A stretch of DNA of 14,828 nucleotides from REEB85 sp018971455 (lineage in GTDB: Bacteria; Pseudomonadota; Alphaproteobacteria; Acetobacterales; Acetobacteraceae): the NCBI GenBank assembly GCA_028871195.1, contig JAGWNT010000096.1, forward strand, positions 1 to 14,828. Reading direction: 5' to 3'. Under the pieces are notes generated by a model. That model had not been told where the DNA came from and searched no databases. It saw only the letters and a list, made by a program, of their open reading frames with translations. Below are positions 1-9,384 of this stretch, in pieces. How positions within the stretch are numbered: the first letter of the stretch is position 1; every line of letters starts with the position of its first letter. A program made the position numbers and the translations under genes.

Positions 1-2378
1 GCCGGGAACAGGCGCAGGCCGAGCCCGTGCAGCACCGCCGGCAGCAAGGCCGCCTTGATGGCCAGCCGCGCCGCCAGCCCGGCCGGCACGGCGACCTTGC
101 CGTCGCGGCTCGCCCAGGCCAGCTCGGCGGTCACCTGCTCGGCGACATCCAGCCGCAGCAGCACCGGCCCGGCGGCCACCCAACCCATGGCGGCGGCGAA
201 GCCGGCGGGCCAGTCCGGCGGCGGCGCGATCGCGGTCCGCCCCGGCGCCGGCAAGGCGGGCGGCGGGCATTGCGTGTGGGCCGCCCACAGCATGGCGCGC
301 AGCGCCGCCGGCCGCGGTTTGAGCAGCGCCGACATGTAGACGGCGTGCCGCCCGGCCCGCACGCCGCGCGCCTTCAGCGCCGCGCGCTGCGCCGGCGTCA
401 CCTCGCCCGCCGCCGCCACCCCGAGCCCTTCGACCAGGCGATGCAGCAGCCCGCGCAAGGCGGCATCGCCCTGCGCCGACACCGCCAGCAGCGGCGCCAG
501 CCCGCCATCGATGCGGGCCGTGACGAAATCCTGCAGGCGCCGGCGCACCCGCTCGCGCTGGGCGCCGTCGAGAAACGCGCTGTCCTGCACCTCGACCTGC
601 GGGCGCAGCAGCTGCGCCCCCGGACGCAGCCGGGCGATCGCCGCCCCCTGCCAGAGAATCCGCCCATCCTCGCGCAGCGCCAGCTCGCTGTCCGGCGCCT
701 GTTCCAGCCGCGCCACGCGCAGCGGCATTTCCGCGTGCAGGGCGCGGCGCGCCGCCCGCTGCATCAGCTTGCGCGCCTCGCCCTCCGCCAGCGGGTCGGG
801 CAGGAAGGCAAATCCCTCGACATGGCCGACCGCGTGCCCCTCGACGATGACCTCGCCGCGCCGCGTCACCGCCGAGAGCAGCGCCTCGCCCTCCGGCCCG
901 GCATCGAGCCTTCGCATCAGATGGGTCGCGCGCCGATCGACGAAGCGCGTGGTCAGCCTCTCGTGCAGCGCGTCGGAGACCAGGTCCTCGACGGCGCGGG
1001 CGCGCGCCTGCCAGTGCGCGCCATCGCCCACCCAATCGGCGCGCGCGGCGATGTAGGACCACACCCGCACGCCGGCCAGACGTTGCATCAGCGTGTCGAT
1101 ATCGCCATCGGCGCGCGCCAGTGCCGCGAGCTGCCCCTCCAGCCACTCCGCCGGCAGGCGGCCCTCGCGGGCGATATGGCCGAACACGCGCGCGCACAGG
1201 CGCTGGTGGGTGTCGTCGGCGAGCTTGCGGAAATCTGGAATCTGGCAGGCCTCCCACAGCAGCCGGACCCGGTTGCGGCCACGCGCGAGGCCGCGGATCT
1301 CGCTGTCGCGGGCCAGCGCGGCGAGCGTCTCCAGGTCGCTCGCCTCGTTGCCGCGCACCAGGCCCGGGCCGGGCGGCGGCAGGGCGAGGGTGGCGAGCAG
1401 CGCGTCGATGCCGGAAAAATCGAGATCGGGATTGCGCCAGCAGAGCTGCTCGAGTCGGTCGAACTGGTGCTCCTCGACGGCGCGCGCCAGCTCGTCCTCG
1501 ATCGGCGGGCAGTCGGCCGTGGTGCCGAACGTGCCGTCGCGCATGCCGCGCCCGGCGCGTCCGGCGATCTGGCCGATTTCGGCGGCGAGCAGGCGGCGCG
1601 GGCGGTGCCCGTCGAATTTCGACAGCCGGGCGAAGGCGACATGGTCCACGTCCATGTTCAGCCCCATGCCGATGGCGTCCGTCGCCACCAGGAAATCGAC
1701 CTCCTTCTCCTGGTACAGCGCGACCTGCGCGTTGCGCGTGCGCGGGCTGAGCCGGCCCATCACCACGGCACATCCGCCGCGCCGCCGGCGGATCAGCTCG
1801 GCGATGGCATAGACCTCGGTGGCGCTGAAGGCGACCACCGCGCTGCGCGGCGGCAGGCGCGTGAGCTTGGCGGGGCCGGCATGGGTGATCCGCGACAGGC
1901 GCGGGCGCGTCTCCACGCGAAGGCCGGGCACCAGGCGCTGGAGCAGCGGGCGGATGGTCTCCGCACCGAGGAACAGCGTCTCCGCCGCACCGCGCGCGTG
2001 CAGCAGCCGGTCGGTGAAGACATGGCCGCGATCGGGGTCGGCGCAGAGCTGTATCTCGTCCACCGCGAGGAAGGCGACGTCGCGGTCGAGCGGCATGGCC
2101 TCCACGGTGCAGGAGAACCAGCGCGCCTCGGGCGGGATGATCTTCTCCTCGCCGGTGATCAGCGCGACGTGCCGCGCCCCCTTGCGGGCCACCATGCGGT
2201 CGTAATTCTCGCGCGCCAGCAGGCGCAGCGGGAAGCCGATCATGCCGGAGCCATGCGCCAGCATGCGCTCGATGGCGAGGTGGGTCTTGCCGGTGTTGGT
2301 CGGGCCCAGCACGGCCCAGGGACGCGGGCGCAGAGATCCGCCGGGTCCGGGCTGGGAGCGGGGGGCGACTCCATCCAT
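1..2378 (-). CDS. Suv3/MgpS-like DExH-box helicase, 3' end beyond window
   Basis: Superfamily 2 ATP-dependent helicase of the type annotated in alphaproteobacteria as helicase-related protein, related to mitochondrial Suv3 RNA helicase; a role in RNA unwinding or turnover is inferred from the family. About 792 codons are present and the frame runs open off the left edge, so the C-terminus is missing. Seen: Walker A GPTNTGKT at residues 25-32, motif II DEIQ at 107-110, and motif VI QIAGRAGR at 270-277. After the core comes a helical Suv3-type region (near FGHIAREGRLPAEWLE) and a long Ala/Arg-rich tail. The ATG at 2378 is chosen because the helicase core starts about 20 residues later; no good Shine-Dalgarno is visible, so the start is less certain than the identity. 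It is divergent from htpG. I checked the frame at several points across the gene and found no shift. Confidence 0.88.
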   Translation of the reverse strand, partial: MDGVAPRSQPGPGGSLRPRPWAVLGPTNTGKTHLAIERMLAHGSGMIGFPLRLLARENYDRMVARKGARHVALITGEEKIIPPEARWFSCTVEAMPLDRDVAFLAVDEIQLCADPDRGHVFTDRLLHARGAAETLFLGAETIRPLLQRLVPGLRVETRPRLSRITHAGPAKLTRLPPRSAVVAFSATEVYAIAELIRRRRGGCAVVMGRLSPRTRNAQVALYQEKEVDFLVATDAIGMGLNMDVDHVAFARLSKFDGHRPRRLLAAEIGQIAGRAGRGMRDGTFGTTADCPPIEDELARAVEEHQFDRLEQLCWRNPDLDFSGIDALLATLALPPPGPGLVRGNEASDLETLAALARDSEIRGLARGRNRVRLLWEACQIPDFRKLADDTHQRLCARVFGHIAREGRLPAEWLEGQLAALARADGDIDTLMQRLAGVRVWSYIAARADWVGDGAHWQARARAVEDLVSDALHERLTTRFVDRRATHLMRRLDAGPEGEALLSAVTRRGEVIVEGHAVGHVEGFAFLPDPLAEGEARKLMQRAARRALHAEMPLRVARLEQAPDSELALREDGRILWQGAAIARLRPGAQLLRPQVEVQDSAFLDGAQRERVRRRLQDFVTARIDGGLAPLLAVSAQGDAALRGLLHRLVEGLGVAAAGEVTPAQRAALKARGVRAGRHAVYMSALLKPRPAALRAMLWAAHTQCPPPALPAPGRTAIAPPPDWPAGFAAAMGWVAAGPVLLRLDVAEQVTAELAWASRDGKVAVPAGLAARLAIKAALLPAVLHGLGLRLFP

Positions 2379-2430
2379 GCCCCAATGCTTGGGTGTCGGA
2401 CCGCCAAACGCAAGACGGTTGTCCGCGCGC

Positions 2431-2459
2431 GTTGAAATCAATGCCTTGGCGGCGCATAT
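2431..2459 (+). promoter_or_regulatory. Candidate sigma-32 (RpoH) heat-shock promoter of htpG
   Basis: The -35-like element GTTGAAA (2431-2437) matches six of seven bases of CTTGAAA. After 14 bases, GCGCATAT (2452-2459) matches CCCCATNT at all specified positions but two. This spacing is typical of sigma-32 promoters. Predicted transcription would start near 2466, giving a leader of about 23 bases before the ATG at 2489. TTGAAA is also five of six to the housekeeping -35, so a dual promoter is possible. Heat-shock control of htpG is known in other bacteria; here it is inferred from sequence only. Confidence 0.5.
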
Positions 2460-2488
2460 GCGCGCTCGCATCAGCGAGGAGGATGGCG

Positions 2489-4370
<1,882 letters not shown>

Positions 4371-4372
<2 letters not shown>

Positions 4373-4392
4373 CGGCCGCGGTGCGTGCCGTC
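4371..4392. terminator. Weak stem-loop between convergent htpG and FAH-family genes
   Basis: GACGGC (4371-4376) pairs with GCCGTC (4387-4392), overlapping the stop codons of both convergent genes. The 10-base loop can form a further CG/CG pair. No T-run follows on either strand, so intrinsic termination is doubtful. A perfect 14-bp palindrome ACGGTGCGCACCGT (4401-4414) lies just beyond, inside the FAH-family coding end. Confidence 0.3.
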
Positions 4393-5077
4393 AGCTGATG
4401 ACGGTGCGCACCGTGCCGACGCCGGCGACGCTGCCTTCCAGCACGTCACCGCGCATGACGGCGGCCACCCCCTCGGGCGTGCCGGTGAAGATCAGGTCGC
4501 CGGGCGCCAGCGTCACCAGCCGGGAGAGATAGGCGATCGTTTCGGCAACGCTCCAGATCAGCTTCGACAGGTCCGAGCTCTGCCGCACGGCGCCGTTGAC
4601 CTTGAGTTCGATGGCGCCCCGGGTGGGCGCGGGGAACCGGGCGGCGGGGATCATCGTGCCGATCGGCGCGGAATGGTCGAACCCCTTGCCCATGTCCCAG
4701 GGCTTGCCTTCCTTCTTGGCCTGGTTCTGCAGATCGCGCCGCGTCATGTCGAGGCCCGCGGCATAGCCCCATACATGGGACAGGGCGCTCGCCTCGGGAA
4801 TATCCGCCCCGCCCGTGCCGATGGCGACCACCAGCTCCATTTCGTGGTGCAGGCTGCTGCTCATCGGCGGATAGGGCATCGCCGCCCCCCCGGTCACCAG
4901 GGCGTCGGCCGGCTTGCAGAAGAAGAAGGGCAGCTCGCGATCCGGGTCCGCCCCCATCTCGCGGGCGTGCTCGGCGTAGTTGCGCCCGACGCAGAAGATG
5001 CGGCGCACCGGAAAATGCCCGCCGCCATCCACCGGCACGGCGGCGATGGCGGGCGGCGGAATGACGAAATCTGACAT
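4391..5077 (-). CDS. Fumarylacetoacetate hydrolase family protein (acylpyruvase-like)
   Basis: Single-domain FAH-family enzyme of 228 residues, resembling FAHD1/YcgM acylpyruvate hydrolases and fumarylpyruvate hydrolases, which cleave C-C bonds in acylpyruvates or decarboxylate oxaloacetate. Seen: CVGRNYAEHA from residue 29, substrate-loop KPADAL at 55-60, HHEMEL with metal ligands Glu79 and Glu81, and the third ligand Asp110 in GLDMTRRDLQ. Also GKGFDHSAPIG at 130-140 and the C-terminal PGDLIFTGTPEGV at 192-204. All key residues are intact. ATG at 5077 has a purine-rich GGGGA about six bases upstream. No catabolic operon (gentisate, homogentisate) lies beside it, so the exact substrate cannot be named. 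It lies 112 bp downstream of the MFS gene on the same strand and may be co-transcribed. Confidence 0.92.
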   Translation of the reverse strand: MSDFVIPPPAIAAVPVDGGGHFPVRRIFCVGRNYAEHAREMGADPDRELPFFFCKPADALVTGGAAMPYPPMSSSLHHEMELVVAIGTGGADIPEASALSHVWGYAAGLDMTRRDLQNQAKKEGKPWDMGKGFDHSAPIGTMIPAARFPAPTRGAIELKVNGAVRQSSDLSKLIWSVAETIAYLSRLVTLAPGDLIFTGTPEGVAAVMRGDVLEGSVAGVGTVRTVIS

Positions 5078-5158
5078 GCGGGTTCCCCGGGGATTTGCCA
5101 GAGGATAGCCGCGCGCGGCGCGCGTGCAAACCGGCCGGCCGATCGATCGACCGCGCTG

Positions 5159-5202
5159 ATCCGTCGCCCGTCCTAATCCATCGCCCGTTCTAATCCATCG
5201 CC
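5159..5202. repeat. 17-bp tandem repeat spanning the MFS stop codon
   Basis: The units ATCCGTCGCCCGTCCTA (5159-5175) and ATCCATCGCCCGTTCTA (5176-5192) differ at two bases. A third, partial copy ATCCATCGCC (5193-5202) runs into the MFS coding end. The TAG stop of the MFS gene (5190-5192) is the end of the middle unit. The unit length is not a multiple of three, so the upstream copy of the stop lies in another frame. It looks like local slippage duplication. Confidence 0.75.
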
Positions 5203-6725
5203 ACGTGGCTGTCCGCCGGCGGCGGGCCGGAGGCGCGGCGCATCAACAGGATGAGCAGCAGGGTCGGCAGCGCCAGCCAGGTCATCAGCAGATAATCGTC
5301 ATTGTAGGCGATGATCTGCGCCTGCCGCTCGATCATGCCGTTCAGCAATTGCGCGCCGTGCGGCGTCGCGGGGTCGAGCAGCCGGGCGAGCGGGCTGCCA
5401 TCATGCAGCACGCGGTTGAACGGGGTCGCGACCTGGCTCAGCGAGGATTGCACCACCTGGGCGTTGCGCGAGAGCGAGAAGGAGGTGATGGAGACACCGA
5501 TCGCCGATCCGATATTGCGGAACAGGCTGAGCAGGGCCGCGCCGTCGCCGCGCAGGCGCGCCGGCAGGGTGGCGAAGGCCATCACCGAGAGCGGGTTGAA
5601 CACCAGCCCCATGCCGAAGCCCTGGATCACGATGGTGGTGACGAGCTGGCGCTCCGGCACGTCGGGCGTCCAGCCGCTCATCGCATACAGCGTGCCGCAC
5701 ATCAGGATGACGCCGCTGGCCATCATCTTGCGCGGATCGACGCGCCCGCCAAGCTTGCCCGCCAGCATCATCGCCGCCATGGTGCCGACGCCGCGCGGCG
5801 CCATGGCCAGCCCCGCGGTCGCCACCGGGTAGCCGGCGAGATTCTGCAGATAGGGCGCCAGCAGCGCGGAACTGGCCAGCAGCACCATGCCGATGCCGAA
5901 CATCATGCCCAGCGCCGCGGAGAAATTCACATCCTTGAAGATCGGCGGCGGGATGAACGGCCGTTCGGCGGTGAACATGTGGACGATGAACAGATAGATG
6001 CCGAGGCCGGACAGGACCGCCTCGACGACGATCTCGCGAGTGCTGAACCAATCCTTGGTCTGACCGCGATCGAGCATGAGCTGCAGCGAACCGATGCCGA
6101 GCGCCAGCACCGCGAAGCCGGTCCAGTCGAATTTCAGCCCGGCATCGGCGTCGCCCTTGGGCATGAACATCCACAGCCCGCCCATCGCCAGCAGGCCGAA
6201 CGGCAGGTTGACGTAGAACACCCAGCGCCAGTTGTAGAAATCGGTCAGGTAGCCGCCCAGCGTGGGGCCGAGGATCGGGCCGATCATCACGCCGATGCCC
6301 CAGATCGCCATCGCCTGGGCGCGCTTCTCGAAGGGGTAGATGTCGAGCATGGTGGCCTGGCTGAGCGGCACCAGGGCGGCGCCGAACATGCCCTGCAACA
6401 GGCGGAAGGCGACGATCTGGGCGAGCGACTGCGCCGCGCCGCACATCATGGAGGTGACGGTGAAGCCCGCCAGGCAGGTCAGGAACAGGTTCTTGCGGCC
6501 GAAACGCGCGGCCAGCCAGCCGACCGGGGCCGTCATGATCGCGGCGGCGATGACGTAGGAGGTCAGCACCCAGGTGATCTGGTCGAACGTCGCACCCAGG
6601 CTGCCCTGCATGTAGGGCAGCGCCACGTTGGCGATGGTGGAGTCGAGCGCCTGCATCAGCGTCGCCACCATGGTGCATCCGGTGATCAGCGCCCGGTGGG
6701 GCACCTTGGGCGCGCCGACGCTCAT
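5190..6725 (-). CDS. DHA2-family MFS multidrug exporter (EmrB/QacA-like)
   Basis: Inner-membrane, proton-driven drug/H+ antiporter of the 14-helix DHA2 family, 511 residues, full length. Seen: the first-helix motif LDSTIANVALP at 27-37, motif A GWLAARFGRK at 69-78, motif B region RLLQGMFGAALVP at 108-120, and antiporter motif C GIGVMIGPILGPTLGG at 143-158. It ends in a hydrophobic helix followed by the basic LLMRRASG. The ATG at 6725 has no clear Shine-Dalgarno. It overlaps by ATGA the end of an 11-residue frame starting at 6757, which could couple translation. EmrB-type pumps usually pair with an HlyD/EmrA adaptor encoded upstream; none is present here, since the neighbours are a glycosyltransferase and a hydrolase. 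The substrate is unknown. An AT-rich promoter with an inverted repeat precedes it. Confidence 0.93.
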   Translation of the reverse strand: MSVGAPKVPHRALITGCTMVATLMQALDSTIANVALPYMQGSLGATFDQITWVLTSYVIAAAIMTAPVGWLAARFGRKNLFLTCLAGFTVTSMMCGAAQSLAQIVAFRLLQGMFGAALVPLSQATMLDIYPFEKRAQAMAIWGIGVMIGPILGPTLGGYLTDFYNWRWVFYVNLPFGLLAMGGLWMFMPKGDADAGLKFDWTGFAVLALGIGSLQLMLDRGQTKDWFSTREIVVEAVLSGLGIYLFIVHMFTAERPFIPPPIFKDVNFSAALGMMFGIGMVLLASSALLAPYLQNLAGYPVATAGLAMAPRGVGTMAAMMLAGKLGGRVDPRKMMASGVILMCGTLYAMSGWTPDVPERQLVTTIVIQGFGMGLVFNPLSVMAFATLPARLRGDGAALLSLFRNIGSAIGVSITSFSLSRNAQVVQSSLSQVATPFNRVLHDGSPLARLLDPATPHGAQLLNGMIERQAQIIAYNDDYLLMTWLALPTLLLILLMRRASGPPPADSHVAMD

Positions 6726-6763
6726 CGCCGGCCGGCCGGGTTCGGTCGGAGTTTCATGGCATA

Positions 6764-6791
6764 ATAATAAGGCGGCTTATCATCACGTCAC
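6764..6791 (-). promoter_or_regulatory. Candidate promoter of the MFS exporter gene
   Basis: Reading the minus strand, GTGACG (6791-6786) matches four of six bases of the -35 consensus. After 16 bases, TATTAT (6769-6764) matches five of six of the -10. The stretch is strikingly AT-rich against its surroundings. Predicted transcription starts near 6757, about 32 bases before the MFS ATG and almost on the ATG of the short leader frame. Confidence 0.45.
6767..6780. promoter_or_regulatory. Inverted repeat inside the MFS promoter, possible operator
   Basis: ATAAGgcggCTTAT has perfect 5-bp arms around a 4-bp centre. It fills the spacer between the proposed -35 and -10 and overlaps the -10, where a bound repressor would block polymerase. 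DHA2 pumps are often controlled by TetR or MarR repressors, but no regulator gene lies in this window. Confidence 0.35.
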
Positions 6792-6825
6792 CTGCCATCG
6801 TCATGCGCGCGGCAGGGGGCAGCCC

Positions 6826-8955
6826 TCACCCGGCGAGTTGGCTCTCCAGATAGGTGAGGCGGGCGGCGGCATCCTGCTCGGCGCAGAGGAACAGGCCGGC
6901 GAGGCCGATCCCCTGCCCCGGTGCGCCGGCCACGAGGGCGAGGCGGATATCGGCGCCCGCCGGCAGGGCAAGGCGCAGCAGCCGCGTCTGCCCCGGCGCC
7001 ACGGCGATGGTGGCGACATCCTCGGCGCCCAGCCGGACGGTCAGCGTCACCTCCTCGCCCGGGTCGGCGCCGCGCAGGGCGAGATAGGCGAGCAGGCCGG
7101 GGATGGGCGGGGACCGGAAGGCCAGCAACGCCTGGCCGCGCGCCCGCGCGCCCCAGCTTTCGACGCCGACCCAGCCCGGCCCGTCGAGCAGTTCGGCCAG
7201 CGCCAGCCGTTCGAGTTCGTGGCGGATGACCCGCTCCGGCGTGCCCTGCGGCGCGCGGGCGGAGAGGGCCGCGAACTGCCATGCCCGGCCGGCCGGCAGC
7301 TCCGGCAGCGCGGCCGCGGCGCCGCCACGTTCCACCGCGGCGAGGCGGCGCACCAGGCTGCGCGTGGCCATCGGCCAGCCCGTCGGCCGGTAGCCCGCCC
7401 GCACCATCCCGGCCCGCGCCCGCAGCGCCGCGCGGTCGGTGAGCAGCGCATGGATGCAGGCATACCCGCTCTCGACATTGAGCGGATCGACATAAAGGGC
7501 GAGGTCGCCGCCGGCCTCCGGCATGGCGCTGACCGAGGAGGTCACCACCGGCTTGCCGTAGCGCAGACTCTCGGCGACCGGCAGCCCCCAGCCCTCGTAG
7601 AGGCTGGGAAAGACGGTGAACAGGCACCCGCGATACAGGGTGGCCAGCTCGCCATCGCTGGGTTCGGGCAGATGCAGGATGCGGCCATCGAGATTGCCGC
7701 TGGCGCGCAGCGTGCGCTGCAACTCCTCGATATGCCAGCCGAGGCGGCCGGCGAACACCAGCCGGGGCGTCGCGGCGCCGAGTTCGGCGGCCAGCCTCTT
7801 CCAGATGCGGTAGAGGTAGAGATGGTTCTTGCGCGGCTCCAGCGTGCCGACGCAGAGCACGTACTCCTCGAGCCCGTGGCGCGCCAGGAAGGCGGCGTCG
7901 GCCGGGCGGGCCTTGCGGGCCGGGCCGTATTCCGGGGCGGCGCCGAGCGGCACCAGGCTGGCCGGCGGCATCGCCACCTCGCAGGCGGCCGCGAGCCGCC
8001 GCAGGTCGGCCAACGAGTGCCGCGAGATCGCCAGCACGTGATCCGCATGGCGCAGCATGCCGGCGAGGGCGCGGTTGAAGCCGTGCACCAGGCCGCTGTC
8101 GCAGGTCTCGGGAAGCAGGGTGGGAATGAGATCGTAGAAGAGCTGCACGTAGCGCACGCCGTGCTCGCGCCGCGCCGCGGCGACGGCGGCGAAATAATCG
8201 CCGCGGACCCAGGGCGCGCCGAGCACCAGCAGCACGTGCCCGGGCGCGAAGCAGGGGGCGGCGCGCCGGCGCGGGTCGAGCAGGCGCTGCAGGGCCGCCT
8301 GCCAGGCCGCCCCGTCCGCGCCCGCCTCGCCCTGCACCGCCGCCAGCAGCGGCGTCATCTCCGCCGCGGCCACGGCGCGATAGCCGGAGCCGTCGCTCGC
8401 CTGCAGGCAGAACCCGGCGCGCGCCATCACCTTGGGCATCGCCAGCAGGTTGGCGATATAGCCGCATTGCACCCGCTGGATGCCGGAGACGCGGCGGTGG
8501 TGATCGAAATAGACCAGCAGGTCGGTGACATCGATGTGCAGGCTCGCCGCCGCGTTCGGCGCCGGCGGCGGCTCGGCGCCGAACGCGGCCGCGAGATCGA
8601 GGCCGAGCCGCTCGAGATCGAACAGCGCCTGCTCGAACACCACCTGCCGGGCCAGGCCGTGGGCGGGTTCGACGGCCACAGTGACCACGCTGCCGGGGGC
8701 GATCTCGCCATCGGCGAGCGCGAAATCGAAGCCGTGGCAGCCATCGCCGAAGCCGGCCTGGCGGACATCCTCGCGATAAAGATCGGCGGCTTCCCGGCGC
8801 AGCACCCGCCCGTTGGCGGCGACGCTGACGACCAGCCGGCGCGGCGCGGCGCCGGCCAGCTTCACCCAGCCGAAGATGCGGCGCAGGCCGACCTGATCGA
8901 CCGCGCCCGCCAGTTCCACCTCATCCGCTGCCCGGCCGGATGCCGCCTCCGACAT
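6826..8955 (-). CDS. Multidomain GT4-type glycosyltransferase
   Basis: Cytosolic GT-B glycosyltransferase, 709 residues, likely adding a sugar to a cell-surface polysaccharide or LPS; donor and acceptor are unknown. N-terminal region (about 1-110) resembles a small beta domain fused to some Acetobacteraceae glycosyltransferases: IFGWVKL near 27 and GFGDGCHGFDFAL at 68-80. The acceptor half begins at DVTDLLVYF (142-150), followed by VSGIQRVQ. The donor half has CVGTLEPRKNH near 368 and EGWGLPVAE near 452, an intact E-x7-E motif of family GT4. The last 150 or so residues look like an extra beta-rich domain. The start at 8955 is chosen because AAGGGG lies six bases upstream; a start at 9048 would add 31 residues of low plausibility. 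It stands alone, not in a polysaccharide cluster within this window. Confidence 0.88.
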   Translation of the reverse strand: MSEAASGRAADEVELAGAVDQVGLRRIFGWVKLAGAAPRRLVVSVAANGRVLRREAADLYREDVRQAGFGDGCHGFDFALADGEIAPGSVVTVAVEPAHGLARQVVFEQALFDLERLGLDLAAAFGAEPPPAPNAAASLHIDVTDLLVYFDHHRRVSGIQRVQCGYIANLLAMPKVMARAGFCLQASDGSGYRAVAAAEMTPLLAAVQGEAGADGAAWQAALQRLLDPRRRAAPCFAPGHVLLVLGAPWVRGDYFAAVAAARREHGVRYVQLFYDLIPTLLPETCDSGLVHGFNRALAGMLRHADHVLAISRHSLADLRRLAAACEVAMPPASLVPLGAAPEYGPARKARPADAAFLARHGLEEYVLCVGTLEPRKNHLYLYRIWKRLAAELGAATPRLVFAGRLGWHIEELQRTLRASGNLDGRILHLPEPSDGELATLYRGCLFTVFPSLYEGWGLPVAESLRYGKPVVTSSVSAMPEAGGDLALYVDPLNVESGYACIHALLTDRAALRARAGMVRAGYRPTGWPMATRSLVRRLAAVERGGAAAALPELPAGRAWQFAALSARAPQGTPERVIRHELERLALAELLDGPGWVGVESWGARARGQALLAFRSPPIPGLLAYLALRGADPGEEVTLTVRLGAEDVATIAVAPGQTRLLRLALPAGADIRLALVAGAPGQGIGLAGLFLCAEQDAAARLTYLESQLAG

Positions 8956-9067
8956 GCTTCGCCCCTTCGCAGGATCGAAACCCGAACCCTGGCGCACGGT
9001 CCGCCCCGGTGGACTCACCAGGACGGATGAACGCACGCCGGAACACACAGACGCTGAAACAGCCTCA

Positions 9068-9107
9068 TCCGATCCGGCCGTCCGCGACGCGGTTCGGCCG
9101 GATCGGA
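9068..9107. repeat. Strong intergenic stem-loop with 13-bp perfect arms
   Basis: TCCGATCCGGCCG (9068-9080) is the exact reverse complement of CGGCCGGATCGGA (9095-9107). The 14-base loop can itself pair CCGC (9082-9085) with GCGG (9089-9092). It lies 113 bp upstream of the glycosyltransferase start and 87 bp after the oxidase-subunit stop. No T-run follows, so it may be a REP-like element, a transcript-stabilising hairpin or a terminator without a U-tract. Confidence 0.7.
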
Positions 9108-9141
9108 CGCTGCTCTAGGCCATTCGCCGCATGGCGGCGTC

Positions 9142-9158
9142 AAAAAGCCGGCAGCGGC
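9142..9158 (-). terminator. Candidate intrinsic terminator of the oxidase subunit IV gene
   Basis: On the minus strand a short GC hairpin, GCCG-CTGC-CGGC (9158-9147), is followed at once by TTTTT (9146-9142). It lies 36 bases after the stop of the subunit IV gene. The stem has only four pairs, so it is weak alone. A second hairpin, CGCCGC/GCGGCG (9125-9139), and the larger one at 9068-9107 follow it. Confidence 0.4.
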
Positions 9159-9193
9159 ACGTCATCGGCGCGCCGCTCCGGCGGCGAAGGCGC

Positions 9194-9346
9194 TCAGAGC
9201 AGGAAAAACGCCATCAGCACCAGCAGGATGACCACCGCAATGGTGGCCACCATCGCGAAACTGGTGAAGGACGACCAGAAATGCCGGCGATCCTCCAGGA
9301 ACGCCTCGGGGCTGACCGGTGGCAGGGTGGCGGGAGGCTGGGCCAT
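9194..9346 (-). CDS. aa3-type cytochrome c oxidase subunit IV, small membrane protein
   Basis: A 50-residue protein matching the bacterial aa3-type cytochrome oxidase subunit IV family, a single-helix accessory subunit of the respiratory complex in the inner membrane. Seen: a Pro/Ala-rich N-terminus, the amphipathic stretch EAFLEDRRHFWSSFTSF (residues 14-30), and one transmembrane helix from about 31 to 50 containing ATIAVVILLVLMA, ending at the C-terminus. This order and length are typical of the family. The ATG at 9346 has only a weak purine stretch (GAGA) upstream. It lies 38 bp after purN on the same strand and may be co-transcribed with purM-purN, although the oxidase core genes are not here. 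A longer start reading into the purN region in this frame looks spurious. Identity rests on pattern resemblance. Confidence 0.75.
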   Translation of the reverse strand: MAQPPATLPPVSPEAFLEDRRHFWSSFTSFAMVATIAVVILLVLMAFFLL

Positions 9347-9384
9347 GGGTGGGTCTCGATCTGCTGTGGCGCGATGGCGAGTAT

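Noticed and set aside
2381..2393. Small CCCAA/TTGGG inverted repeat just upstream of the helicase start
   Set aside because: Arms of five bases with a 3-base loop are expected by chance, and no regulatory context supports it.
27..2435. 802-codon open frame on the plus strand opposite the helicase
   Set aside because: It is codon-register antisense to a gene with clear helicase motifs. The product is Arg/Gln/His-rich with no domain, as expected from high-GC complement.
5130..5152. Overlapping GGCCGGCC and GATCGATC palindromes in the MFS/FAH gap
   Set aside because: Short GC-rich palindromes are very common in this genome type; no spacing or symmetry suggests a site.
5205..6764. 519-codon plus-strand frame opposite the MFS gene
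   Set aside because: His/Arg/Gln-rich with no membrane segments or domain; the minus strand encodes a full 14-helix transporter.
6628..9030. 800-codon plus-strand frame opposite the glycosyltransferase
   Set aside because: No motif, and composition typical of a high-GC shadow; the minus strand has GT4 signatures and a good ribosome site.
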